Assembly: GCA_041656295.1 (NCBI GenBank)
Contig: JBBADV010000021.1
Location: forward strand, 1 to 39,645
Length of the DNA stretch: 39,645 nucleotides
Direction of reading: 5' to 3'
From: Kiritimatiellales bacterium
GTDB taxonomy: Bacteria > Verrucomicrobiota > Kiritimatiellia > Kiritimatiellales > Tichowtungiaceae
In this document: piece by piece, positions 17,480 to 25,270 of the stretch
How the letters are laid out: every line of letters starts with the position of its first letter
How positions within the stretch are numbered: position 1 is the stretch's first letter
Position numbers and translations under genes: made by a program
The notes under the pieces: generated by a model
Databases searched by the model: none
What the model saw: only the letters and a program-made list of their open reading frames with translations
Told to the model about the DNA's origin: nothing

Positions 17480-18117
17480 TTCGCGGAAATTTAATTAGAG
17501 CAAATTAGGAAGAGTTATAGCCGCGAAAAACACGAAAATGCACAGATTTTTAAGTTTCTTGTGTTCTTTCGCGGTTACATTAGAAATTTCGATGCTCCAA
17601 ACACTCTGAAAAACAGAAATCGTTGATACAACGGAACTGAATGGCCTGCCATGAGGTTGCGAGTGCGGCGACCGCATCGAATAGCAACCCCTACGGAAAT
17701 CGAGCCCGTATTGTCAGAATGAAAACCTGGAGTCCCAACCACTGAACGAAGGGATCGTTCAAAAAAGGAGTGCGCAAGACCGCAAACCGGCGCGGCAATA
17801 AAAATTATAAAGTTTTTTATTTTAAGTTTTCGGAACAGCCGACGGGAAACTGTGAGCAGAGCAAAACAAACGTCGTAAACCCTAATCATAATGTCTTTCT
17901 GAACTCTAACGTTCGCAGTGTAACGCCGGAAAAAATTTTGCGCGCTCTTTCTTTACTTTCGTGCACCGGTTCAGGCAATCTCTCTGCCAGTTCCCGGGGT
18001 GCCCGCCTGCCTGACGGCAGGAAGTACGAATCCCGAAACCTGAAATTCGAATAATTGAAGTTTTGATGATTTGAATTTTGGATTTGTTTCGAGTTCCGTG
18101 CTTCGAATTTTAAATGT
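17480..18117. other. Repeat-rich spacer without a supported gene
   Basis: This 638-bp region holds an inverted repeat (17521-17574), AT-rich stretches near 17800-17825, and a run of short related words from about 18020 to 18115 (GAAGTACGAATCC, CCTGAAATTCGAATAA, GATTTGAATTTTGGATTTG, TTCGAATTTT). Two minus-strand open frames of 104 and 152 codons lie here, but they carry no ribosome site or domain and run through the repeats, so I do not call them. Their residues look like translated intergenic DNA. Confidence 0.7.
17521..17574. repeat. Imperfect inverted repeat with CCGCGAA ends
   Basis: CCGCGAAAAACACGAAA (17521-17537) is complementary, with two small irregularities, to TTTCTTGTGTTCTTTCGCGG (17555-17574). 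The loop is about 17 nt. The arms are built from the same CCGCGAA words as the repeats at 10532 and 35601. It sits 41 bp after the LamG/DUF6067 gene and could act as an mRNA 3'-end structure; it lacks a T run for intrinsic termination. Confidence 0.6.
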
Positions 18118-18184
18118 ATTCGTGGTGCTGAGATAATACCCGCAGAACCTGATCCGGTTAGTACCGGCGAAAGGGAGCGACGCA
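18118..18184 (+). promoter_or_regulatory. TPP riboswitch (THI element), compact form
   Basis: The thi-box core is clear: GTGCTGAGATAATACCCG (18124-18141), then AGAACCTGATCCGGTTAGTA and CCGGCGAAAGGGAG (up to 18177). It matches the conserved CTGAGA and ACCTGATCnGG-(N)-CCnGCGnAGGGA parts of the TPP aptamer. The GGTGC and CTGAGA segments abut, so the variable P3 stem seen in many TPP riboswitches is essentially absent. It precedes thiS by ~40 nt, with an intrinsic terminator between, so TPP binding should stop expression of thiSGHE. Confidence 0.95.
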
Positions 18185-18192
18185 CCTTGCAG

Positions 18193-18222
18193 AACTCCCT
18201 TTTGTAAACGAGGGAGTTTTTT
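18193..18222 (+). terminator. Riboswitch-controlled terminator/ribosome-site sequestering hairpin
   Basis: AACTCCCT (18193-18200) pairs with AGGGAGTT (18211-18218), followed by T's up to the thiS ATG at 18223. The 3' arm AGGGAG is also the only ribosome binding site of thiS. The 5' arm CTCCCTT is complementary to AAGGGAG at 18171-18177, the 3' edge of the TPP aptamer, giving a ready antiterminator when TPP is absent. Confidence 0.85.
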
Positions 18223-18423
18223 ATGTTCATAACAGTAAACGGCGAAAGCCACGAACATTCCGGCAACGGCAGCATCACCGCCCTGCTCGGTGAACTCGGC
18301 GCCACGCCGGAACATTCCGCCGTCACCGTCAACGGCGAACTCATTTATTCTAAAAACTGGCCGGCCTGCAGGCTTTCCACCGGCGATAAAATTGAAGTGT
18401 TAACTTTTGTGGGAGGAGGATGA
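18223..18423 (+). CDS. thiS: ThiS, sulfur carrier protein for thiazole synthesis
   Basis: A 66-residue ubiquitin-like protein beginning MFITVNGES and ending FVGGG. The C-terminal glycine is adenylylated by an E1-type enzyme (ThiF) and then thiocarboxylated to donate sulfur to ThiG. Length and the VNGE repeats are typical. It is the first gene of the thi operon; its ribosome site lies inside the riboswitch terminator hairpin. No thiF is in the operon, and the only E1-like domain nearby is in the convergent gene at 20968. Confidence 0.93.
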   Translation: MFITVNGESHEHSGNGSITALLGELGATPEHSAVTVNGELIYSKNWPACRLSTGDKIEVLTFVGGG

Positions 18424-18426
18424 AAA

Positions 18427-18481
18427 AATCCGAAGTACGAATTACCCAAATCCGAAACAAATTCTAAAAATAAAATTAAAA
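18427..18481 (+). repeat. Intergenic word array between thiS and thiG
   Basis: AAATCCGAAGTACGAATTACC, then CAAATCCGAAACAAATTCTAAAAATAAA: degenerate repetition of ATCCGAA/CGAATT words in a 58-bp gap inside an operon. The same vocabulary appears at 18020-18115 and, as coding sequence, at about 21690-21740. Confidence 0.6.
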
Positions 18482-19255
18482 ATGAAAAACTTAAAACTAG
18501 GAAATGTTGAATTTAAATCTCGATTAATTCTCGGCACCGGAAAATTTTCGGACACGGAAACGATGCTGCGCGCCATTGAAGCGTCCGGTACGGAACTGGT
18601 TACCGTTGCGTTGCGGCGCTTTAATCGCGAAAAACCGGCGGATGATCTTTGCGCGCCGCTCGCAAAATTAACAAACGTTAAACTCATGCCGAACACCTCC
18701 GGCGCGATGAATGCGAAAGAAGCGATACGCGCCGCACAAATCGGGCGTGAATTGAGCGGCAGCCCGTTTGTTAAAGTTGAAATTCATCCGAATCCGCATC
18801 ACCTGCTGCCCGATCCGGTGGAAACTTATTTCGCCGCCAAAGAACTCGCCGCCGACGGTTTTATTGTGCTGCCGTATATTCCTGCCGATCCGGTACTCGC
18901 CAAAAAACTGGAAGATGCCGGCTGTGCCGCCGTTATGCCGCTCGGCGCAACCATCGGCAGCGGCGACGGAATTTCCACCGCGGCCATGATTAAGCTCATC
19001 ATACGCGACAGCACTATTCCGGTCATTGTCGACGCCGGACTGCGCGCGCCGTCGGAAGCCGCGTGCGCGATGGAAATGGGCTGCGCCGCGGTACTTGTTA
19101 ATTCCGCCATCGCTGCCGCCGCCAATCCGGTGGAGATGGCAAAAGCATTTGCGCTCGGCGTGGAAACCGGCTTTGCCGCGCGCGCTGCAGGACTTATGCC
19201 GAAAAACACTGGCGCCGCCATTGCAACCAGTCCACTCACCTCGTTCCTCGGATAA
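18482..19255 (+). CDS. thiG: ThiG, thiazole synthase
   Basis: A 257-residue TIM-barrel enzyme that joins the ThiS thiocarboxylate, dehydroglycine from ThiH and deoxyxylulose phosphate into thiazole phosphate. It shows SRLILGTGKF, PNTSGAMNAKEA, VKVEIHPNPHHLLPD (Lys forms the imine), MPLGATIGSG and VDAGLRAPSEAACAMEMG, all in ThiG order. The start at MKNLKLGN fits the family; an open frame extends 25 codons upstream from a GTG inside thiS but encodes only spacer text. Ribosome binding is weak in the AT-rich leader, so coupling to thiS may matter. Confidence 0.96.
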   Translation: MKNLKLGNVEFKSRLILGTGKFSDTETMLRAIEASGTELVTVALRRFNREKPADDLCAPLAKLTNVKLMPNTSGAMNAKEAIRAAQIGRELSGSPFVKVEIHPNPHHLLPDPVETYFAAKELAADGFIVLPYIPADPVLAKKLEDAGCAAVMPLGATIGSGDGISTAAMIKLIIRDSTIPVIVDAGLRAPSEAACAMEMGCAAVLVNSAIAAAANPVEMAKAFALGVETGFAARAAGLMPKNTGAAIATSPLTSFLG

Positions 19256-19277
19256 AGAGTTGAAAGTCGAAGGTCCA

Positions 19278-20342
19278 ATGAACACCTCAAGCGTCAATCC
19301 TCAATCGTCAATCGAAAATGCGTTAGCAACGGATTCGCCGGACGAGGAAACACTGGCGGCATTGCTTTCGCCGGCGGCGGCGGATTTCCTTGAGCCGATG
19401 GCTGCGCGCGCGCAGGCGTTAACGCGCCGGCATTTCGGACGCACGATTCAACTTTATATTCCTCTCTATCTTTCCAGCTACTGCTCCGGCGGCTGCGCCT
19501 ATTGCGGTTTTGCCGCCGACCGGCGAACAGAACGTCATGCGCTTTCACTCAGCGCCGTTGAACGCGAACTGAAAGCGATTAAAGCAATGGGCTTTGAAGA
19601 AATTCTACTGCTGACCGGCGAACGCGGACCGCACGCCGATCTGGATTATCTGTGTGACTGCGTGAAGCTCGCCGCAGCCTGTTTCCACACCGTCGCAATA
19701 GAGGTTTTTCCGATGACAGAAGAGGAATACCGGCGGCTGGCAAATGCCGGCGCAGTGAGTCTGACACTTTATCAGGAAACGTATCAGCCGGAAACATACG
19801 ATCAAATGCACCGCTGGGGTCCGAAAAAAAATTATCTCAACCGGCTGGAAGCGCCGGCGCGCGCGCTGTCTGCCGGTTTTCGTTTTGTCGGACTCGGGGC
19901 GCTGCTCGGGCTTTCTGATCCGCGCTACGACATGCTCGCGCTCTACCGGCACGCGCGGCAGCTGCAAAAAACATTTTGGAAATCCGGTATCAGTATCTCA
20001 TTCCCTCGTATCCGCCACGAGGCCGGCGGATTCAACGCGCCGTTTCCGGTGGATGAACGACTGCTGGCGCAGATTATTTTTGCCTTCCGCATCGTGATGC
20101 CGGATGTGCCGCTGGTGCTTTCAACGCGCGAAGGACCGAAGTTCCGCGACGGCATCGCCGGAATCGGTATTAATAAAATGAGCATCGCAAGCAAAACCAC
20201 CGTCGGCGGTTACAGCGGCGCCGGTTCAGATGAAGGTCAGTTTGATGTCAGCGATGATCGCGCGCTCGAACCGTTCTGTGCCATGCTCCGCAGCAAGCAG
20301 CTTGAGCCGGTGTTTAAAAACTGGGATGAGGTATATCGATGA
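19278..20342 (+). CDS. thiH: ThiH, 2-iminoacetate synthase (radical SAM tyrosine lyase)
   Basis: A 354-residue radical SAM enzyme that splits tyrosine to dehydroglycine and p-cresol; this is the oxygen-sensitive alternative to ThiO. The cluster motif is CSGGCAYC near residue 67, preceded by YIPLYLSSY. Later blocks LYQETYQPETY, KNYLNRLEAPARA, GLGALLGLSD, SISFPRIRHEAGGF and LSTREGPKFRD match ThiH throughout. The chain starts about 20-25 residues later than E. coli ThiH, and its first eleven residues (MNTSSVNPQSS) are encoded by a CGTCAATCCTCAATCG word array. It overlaps thiE by four bases. Confidence 0.95.
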   Translation: MNTSSVNPQSSIENALATDSPDEETLAALLSPAAADFLEPMAARAQALTRRHFGRTIQLYIPLYLSSYCSGGCAYCGFAADRRTERHALSLSAVERELKAIKAMGFEEILLLTGERGPHADLDYLCDCVKLAAACFHTVAIEVFPMTEEEYRRLANAGAVSLTLYQETYQPETYDQMHRWGPKKNYLNRLEAPARALSAGFRFVGLGALLGLSDPRYDMLALYRHARQLQKTFWKSGISISFPRIRHEAGGFNAPFPVDERLLAQIIFAFRIVMPDVPLVLSTREGPKFRDGIAGIGINKMSIASKTTVGGYSGAGSDEGQFDVSDDRALEPFCAMLRSKQLEPVFKNWDEVYR

Positions 20343-20971
20343 AAATGAAAGATGGTTTTGGGCTTTATCTGGTGATGACCGATCCGGTCGCCGGTTATGA
20401 AGCGTGCGCCGCAGCGGCAGTAAAATGCGGCGTCAAATTTGTGCAGCTCCGCATGAAAAATGAACTGCCGGAAAACATCATTTCCACTGCTAAAAAAATC
20501 CGGCAGATCACGCACGGCACCGCCACGCGGTTTATTGTAAACGACGATGTTGATATTGCGATCGCCGTTGATGCCGACGGCGTTCATCTTGGGCAGGACG
20601 ATATGCCGCTCGACGAAGCGCGCCGGAAATGGAATGCGCCGGAAAAAATTTTCGGACTCTCAACCCACAGTGAGGCACAGGCAGCGGCGGCCGTTGCGCT
20701 CACGCCGGATTATATCGGCGTCGGCCCCGTTTTCCCGACGCCGACCAAAGCGATTCCCGACCCGGCGCTCGGCGTTGAGCTTACCGGTAAAATTATCTGC
20801 AGCTCACCGCTGCCCTGCGTGGCGATCGGCGGACTCGACGAAACCAATCTGTCCGCCGTGCTGCGCGCCGGTGCAAAAAATTTCTGTGCCGTGCGCGCCA
20901 TCATGAAAAGTCAAACGCCGGAAAATGAAATCAGAAAATTTCTCCGGCTTTTAGAGCAGTATAAATCTTAG
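20339..20971 (+). CDS. thiE: ThiE, thiamine-phosphate synthase
   Basis: A 210-residue TIM-barrel enzyme that couples hydroxymethylpyrimidine diphosphate to thiazole phosphate. Visible motifs are FVQLRMKN, FIVNDDVDIAIAVDADGVHLGQDD, GLSTHS, YIGVGPVFPTPTKA and VAIGGLDETN, all standard. The first lysine-rich motif is RMKN rather than R-x-K-x-x shared by many homologues. The ATG overlaps the thiH stop (ATGA), indicating translational coupling. Its TAG overlaps the stop of the convergent fusion gene by four bases, so transcripts may collide here; no terminator is visible. Confidence 0.94.
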   Translation: MKMKDGFGLYLVMTDPVAGYEACAAAAVKCGVKFVQLRMKNELPENIISTAKKIRQITHGTATRFIVNDDVDIAIAVDADGVHLGQDDMPLDEARRKWNAPEKIFGLSTHSEAQAAAAVALTPDYIGVGPVFPTPTKAIPDPALGVELTGKIICSSPLPCVAIGGLDETNLSAVLRAGAKNFCAVRAIMKSQTPENEIRKFLRLLEQYKS

Positions 20972-22725
20972 GCCTGATTTTGTTGCGCAATATCCTGAAT
21001 CACCAGTCCGGCAAGATAAAAACCGAATGTGCCGGTAATGTGAACCGTTGACCCGTTGGTCTGAGCCTCCAGTTCACTCCGTACATCGCCGGCGGCGGAA
21101 AAATCCTCCCCCGGTGCGTCCGCCGTTTCGCGCGAATAAACGCAAAGGCAGTCGCCATGCGCACCGGCGCGACGGAGTTTTTTACGCACAAACCGGGCAA
21201 GCCGGCAACCATGCGTCTTCCAGATCGAATCAATACGAATCTGCGTTGCATCCAGTTTGCATGCCGCACCCATCGCCGAAAAAAGCGTCGTACCGGATTG
21301 CATCGCGGTGGAAATTAAATCCACTTTACACGACAGCGAATCAATCGCATCGATTACATAATCAAAATCCGTCAGATGAAAACCGGTGCGCGTTTCCTGA
21401 TTATAAATTTTCTGCAGCGCCGTAATTTCCGCCGCCGGGTTAATTTCCAGCAACCGCGTTTTTAATGCATCGACTTTCGACTGGCCGATCGTCAGCGTTG
21501 TCGCCGGCAATTGCCGGTTGATATTCGTTTCGGCAACCACATCATTATCAACCATCGTTAAATGTCCGACACCGGAACGGATCAGCGCTTCGGCACACCA
21601 GCTGCCGACGCCGCCGACGCCAAAAATGATGACGTGCGTTTTCTGCAACTGCTCCAGCGCCGGTTTTCCAATCAGCATTTCTGTTCGCAAAAATTTGTTT
21701 AAATTTTTGAAATCCGGAATTCGAACTTCAGATTTCATCCCCGCGCGCAGCGCGGTGGATGAGATATCTTCACGGAAAATTTCCGGCGGAATAAATGTAA
21801 ACAGCGTCTCAAATCCCGGCGGCAGTTCTGCATCGTCCAGCATTTGAAATTTTCCGCTGCACAGCCTGCCAGCGATTAAAAAACGGGCAGAATTTTTTTT
21901 ATAAAGCTCCCACTCTTCCGGTGCAGCGTAAGCAATCAGCCGAACAACGGTGTCGTAACCGAGCACAAATGTCGTCGCCGGAAAAAGCGTAGCTTTTTGA
22001 CTGAAACGCGGTGCAGAGGTAAGCACCACCGGAATATCACGAAAATTCGCCGCGCGCTGCAAACATTCGTCCTGCTCAATGCCGGGTTTATCGGCGTTTA
22101 TGCACGACAGTTCAAAGATGCCGGTGAGGCCGGTGAGTTTCCCGGCGGCGCGCAGCAGGTTAAAATGTCCCTGATGCGGCGGATTAAATGAACCGGCGAG
22201 CATCAGCCCGCGTTCAACGCCAACAGCCTGTGCAATTAAAATCAGCAGCCAGGCGCTCAGAATTTTTTCCTGCCTGGCGCGCGGCGCCGGAGAAAAATAG
22301 AGCGCAAACAATTTTTCTGCGGCGCCTGTTTTTATACAGATGAACGCGCGGTCGTCTCCGCGCCGGTTGCGATCTGTTTGCAGCGCCGCCGTAACCGCAA
22401 TACCGATAGTGGCGCCGGCGTTTTTTTGTAACGCCGCTGCCGCCATTTTTTTTACAGTATCCGGCGAAACAGCATGTTCAGTTTTTCCACCGGTAAAGCT
22501 TTCAAGCGCTTCCGGTGAATATGGAATCTGCGCATTGCAAATGAAACGCGATGCGCCGGGAGTTTGCAACAGGGCATGCAGCGCGCCCGAACCGCCGCCG
22601 GCGAGAACAATCGCCGCGCAATAACCGGAGTTTAAAATCGGAATGATGGACTGATGGAATGGCGGAAGATTGAAATCATTGCCCGTTATCCCATCATCTC
22701 TTTGTTCCACTATTCCATTTTTCAT
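20968..22725 (-). CDS. Triple fusion: CinA-like domain, nucleotidyltransferase, TcdA-like E1 domain
   Basis: A 585-residue protein with no stop or frameshift between three domains. Residues ~35-170 resemble the CinA C-terminal (NMN deamidase-like) domain, with the usual SCTGG replaced by LAGGGSGAL. Residues ~172-350 are a nucleotidyltransferase of the NMN adenylyltransferase class, with GSFNPPHQGH and a late ISSTALR. Residues ~365-585 are an E1-like domain closest to TcdA (tRNA t6A dehydratase): IFGVGGVGSWCAEAL, TNINRQLPA, VIDAIDS and ATFGF-like GTFGFYLAG. The first ~30 residues and the linker (KSEVRIPDFKNLN) are encoded by repeat-type spacer text. The start overlaps the cyclophilin stop (TAATG), implying coupling. 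Confidence 0.8.
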   Translation of the reverse strand: MKNGIVEQRDDGITGNDFNLPPFHQSIIPILNSGYCAAIVLAGGGSGALHALLQTPGASRFICNAQIPYSPEALESFTGGKTEHAVSPDTVKKMAAAALQKNAGATIGIAVTAALQTDRNRRGDDRAFICIKTGAAEKLFALYFSPAPRARQEKILSAWLLILIAQAVGVERGLMLAGSFNPPHQGHFNLLRAAGKLTGLTGIFELSCINADKPGIEQDECLQRAANFRDIPVVLTSAPRFSQKATLFPATTFVLGYDTVVRLIAYAAPEEWELYKKNSARFLIAGRLCSGKFQMLDDAELPPGFETLFTFIPPEIFREDISSTALRAGMKSEVRIPDFKNLNKFLRTEMLIGKPALEQLQKTHVIIFGVGGVGSWCAEALIRSGVGHLTMVDNDVVAETNINRQLPATTLTIGQSKVDALKTRLLEINPAAEITALQKIYNQETRTGFHLTDFDYVIDAIDSLSCKVDLISTAMQSGTTLFSAMGAACKLDATQIRIDSIWKTHGCRLARFVRKKLRRAGAHGDCLCVYSRETADAPGEDFSAAGDVRSELEAQTNGSTVHITGTFGFYLAGLVIQDIAQQNQA

Positions 22726-23348
22726 TATTCCACAATTCTGACTTCGATAATTTCGATGAAATCTTTCGGCACATCGCTATGCGGACCCAGCTGTCCGGTC
22801 GGCACAACTTTGATAGCATCGACAACATCCATGCCGTCAATCACACGGCCGAAAACAGTGTAGCCCCAGCCCTGCATCGTCGGCGCGGTGAAATCAAGAA
22901 ATCCGTTATCCTTAACGTTAATAAAAAACTGTGCAGTGGCGCTGTGCGAATCGGATGTGCGCGCCATCGCAATGGTGCCGCAACTGTTTTTCAATCCGTT
23001 GTTGGCTTCGTTATCCACCGGTTTCAGCGTGTCTTTCTGTTTAAATTCGCGGGTAAATCCACCGCCCTGAATCATGAAGTCGTTGATGACACGGTGGAAG
23101 ATTGTGCCGTTATAATGTCCGCTTTCCACATATTTCAAAAAGTTTTCCACCGTCTGCGGTGCTTTTTTATCGTCGAGTTCAATCTTAATATCGCCTTTGG
23201 TAGTCTTCATCAGAACCGTCGTCATTTTCTTCGTCTCCTCTGTTTTTTTCTGAACAACATCATTTTCCTGCGCGTTGCAACCGGATGCCGAGATCAGCAT
23301 AAGTGCCGCCAGCAGCGCGCCGGCCGGTTTTACAGTTTTGTATTTCAT
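22725..23348 (-). CDS. Cyclophilin-type peptidyl-prolyl isomerase, lipoprotein
   Basis: A 207-residue protein; the signal ends in LISASGC, a lipobox, so it should be anchored in a membrane by an acylated cysteine near residue 24. From TTVLMKTTKGDIKIELDD it is a PpiB-type cyclophilin: FHRVINDFMIQGGGF, NEANNGLKNSCGTIAMAR, HSATAQFFINV and GWGYTVFGRVIDGMDVVD carry the catalytic Arg, Phe, Gln and Trp/Tyr region. It would catalyse proline isomerisation in exported proteins. The ATG start is chosen over a TTG two codons earlier. Its stop overlaps the start of the triple-fusion gene. Confidence 0.93.
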   Translation of the reverse strand: MKYKTVKPAGALLAALMLISASGCNAQENDVVQKKTEETKKMTTVLMKTTKGDIKIELDDKKAPQTVENFLKYVESGHYNGTIFHRVINDFMIQGGGFTREFKQKDTLKPVDNEANNGLKNSCGTIAMARTSDSHSATAQFFINVKDNGFLDFTAPTMQGWGYTVFGRVIDGMDVVDAIKVVPTGQLGPHSDVPKDFIEIIEVRIVE

Positions 23349-23417
23349 GCGCAAAAACCTATTGGTGTTTTGTGCCGTTGTCTATAAAGTTCCTCGTTTA
23401 ATTTATAAGGAATAAAA

Positions 23418-24278
23418 ATGAGTCAAAACGCTTCCGCCATCCTGCTGATTTCCTGCCTCGACCGGCAGGGTATCGTTTGTGCCGTTACTGAGTTTCTAAA
23501 CCGGCACAGTGGAAATGTGATTAATCTGGAACAGCATACGGACAATGATGAGAACGTATTTTTCATGCGGGTGGAGTGGGACCTGAACGGTTTTGCTCTG
23601 CCGCGCGACCAGATCAGTGAAAAATTCCGGCTGATCGCCGACCGATTTGAAATGCGCTATGAATTGCACTTTTCCGACTATGTCCCGCGTATGGCGATTT
23701 TTGTATCAAAGCTGCCGCACTGCCTGCTCGATCTGCTCGCACGCTGCTATCCCGCCGAATGGAATATTTCTATTCCGCTGATCATCAGCAACCACGCTGA
23801 TCTTGAACCGATTGCCGCGATGCACAATATTCCGTTTTATTGCCTGCCGGTGACAGAAAAGAACAGGACTGAACAGGAGGCAGAAGAGCAGAAACTGCTC
23901 CGGCAGTACGGTGTTGATTTTATCGTGCTCGCGCGTTACATGCAGATTCTCTCTGACGATTTCTGCCGGCAGTGGCCGGGCAGGATCATCAATATCCACC
24001 ATTCATTCCTGCCGGCGTTTGTCGGCGCAAAACCGTACCACTCAGCACATCAGCGCGGTGTAAAAATTATCGGTGCAACCAGTCATTACGTCACCGGTGA
24101 TCTCGATGAAGGCCCGATTATCGAACAGGAGGTCATGCGCGTTTCACACCGTGATTCCATCGGCTGTCTGATTCGCAAGGGTCGCGATCTCGAACCGCTT
24201 GTGCTGTCACGCGCCGTATGGGCGCACATTCAGAACAAAGTCCTTGTCTATAAAAACCGCACCATTGTTTTCAATTAA
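23418..24278 (+). CDS. purU: Formyltetrahydrofolate deformylase
   Basis: A 286-residue enzyme that hydrolyses 10-formyl-THF to formate and THF, feeding formate to purine synthesis and balancing one-carbon pools. The N-terminal ACT domain (LISCLDRQGIVCAVTEFLNRH, residues ~9-85) is followed by a formyltransferase domain with VLARYMQILSDDFC, INIHHSFLPAFVGAKPYHSA and GATSHYVT-(x)3-DEGPIIEQ, including the catalytic Asn/His/Asp set. AAGGAAT precedes the ATG. Length is standard. The next gene begins two bases after the stop, so both share a transcript. Confidence 0.96.
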   Translation: MSQNASAILLISCLDRQGIVCAVTEFLNRHSGNVINLEQHTDNDENVFFMRVEWDLNGFALPRDQISEKFRLIADRFEMRYELHFSDYVPRMAIFVSKLPHCLLDLLARCYPAEWNISIPLIISNHADLEPIAAMHNIPFYCLPVTEKNRTEQEAEEQKLLRQYGVDFIVLARYMQILSDDFCRQWPGRIINIHHSFLPAFVGAKPYHSAHQRGVKIIGATSHYVTGDLDEGPIIEQEVMRVSHRDSIGCLIRKGRDLEPLVLSRAVWAHIQNKVLVYKNRTIVFN

Positions 24279-24280
24279 TT

Positions 24281-25222
24281 ATGTCACCGCGCAGTAAAAT
24301 CCGTATAAAGACTGAAGCCGCCGCATCCCGGTTCTTGCTGAAGCTGATCCGGCTTTTGCCGCGCCGCGCAATTCTGGCTCTCGCCTGGACCGGCGGGAAT
24401 ATCGGGGTTTTGCTCGACCGCCGCGGGCGAAAAATCGGTCTGGCAAATCTGGATGTTGCATTCGGCGATTCAAAAACAACCCAAGAAAAAAAACAGATCC
24501 TCCGGCAGTCATTTGTCACCTTCGTGCGTACAACCCTGGATGTATTCTGGTTTGGGAACCGGCCGGGAAAACTTCGGCGGTATGTTGAACTCGACGACAG
24601 TATGCAGATTCTCTTCCAGGAAAAAAACCAGATCTGCATTACCGCGCATTTCGGCAACTGGGAAGTGGTCGGTCAGAGTATGGCAATGAAGGGCTTTCCG
24701 TTCAGCAGCATCGCCATGCCATTAAAAAATCCGGCGGTCGACCGTATTCTGGTTGAACAGCGCGAAATCACCGGACAGAAAATTATTCAGCGCGAAGGCG
24801 CATTGCGTAAACTGCTCGGAGTATTGCGCGCCGGCGGAAAAACCGCGTTTCTGGTTGACCAGAATACCGAAGTAAAAGACGGCGGAATCTGGGTGACCTA
24901 CTTCGGACTGCCGGTGCTGAGTACGCCGGCGCCGGCGGCGCTCGCCGCAAAAACCGGCAGCGAACTTATCACCGGATTCTGCATTCCGCTGCCAAGAGGA
25001 AAATACCGTGTTTACGTTGCCGACGTCCGGCCGGCGCCGGAAAACAGCGACTCCGCAACTATTCAGAACATCACACAGAAAATTTTAACCGTCATCGAAA
25101 ACGAAGTCCGTAAGGCACCGCACCACTGGCTGTGGGCCTATAAACGCTGGAAAACCGTCCTGCGCCCTGAAGATCTGCCGCATTATCCGTTTTATGCCGA
25201 ATATGATCCGAAAGATTTATAA
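24281..25222 (+). CDS. Lysophospholipid/lipid A acyltransferase family protein (LpxL/HtrB type)
   Basis: A 313-residue membrane-associated acyltransferase. HFGNWEVVG near residue 127 provides the family HX4E motif, preceded by a basic/hydrophobic N-terminus (RFLLKLIRLLPRRAILALAW). Further family features are GGNIGVLLDRRGRK-(x)4-NL, a QREGALRKLL segment, FLVDQN and a C-terminal HHWLWAYKRWK. Members add secondary acyl chains to lipid A, which supports an outer membrane with LPS-like lipid. It starts two bases after purU, an association without obvious functional logic. Confidence 0.9.
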   Translation: MSPRSKIRIKTEAAASRFLLKLIRLLPRRAILALAWTGGNIGVLLDRRGRKIGLANLDVAFGDSKTTQEKKQILRQSFVTFVRTTLDVFWFGNRPGKLRRYVELDDSMQILFQEKNQICITAHFGNWEVVGQSMAMKGFPFSSIAMPLKNPAVDRILVEQREITGQKIIQREGALRKLLGVLRAGGKTAFLVDQNTEVKDGGIWVTYFGLPVLSTPAPAALAAKTGSELITGFCIPLPRGKYRVYVADVRPAPENSDSATIQNITQKILTVIENEVRKAPHHWLWAYKRWKTVLRPEDLPHYPFYAEYDPKDL

Positions 25223-25270
25223 TCAAACGTCACTGCACATTTGATGATCAGGCTGCGTGTGCCGGACATT

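Noticed and set aside
17575..17889. Minus-strand open frame of 104 codons in the spacer after the LamG/DUF6067 gene
   Set aside because: No ribosome site, no domain, and its coding DNA begins in an inverted repeat; the residues look like translated repeat DNA.
17886..18344. Minus-strand open frame of 152 codons across the TPP riboswitch
   Set aside because: It is antisense to thiS and the riboswitch and runs through a word array; a chance frame.
20968..22725. Frameshift joining separate genes in the triple fusion
   Set aside because: All three domains are in the same frame with continuous homology up to each joint; no stop or out-of-frame motif is seen, although a read check is still advisable.
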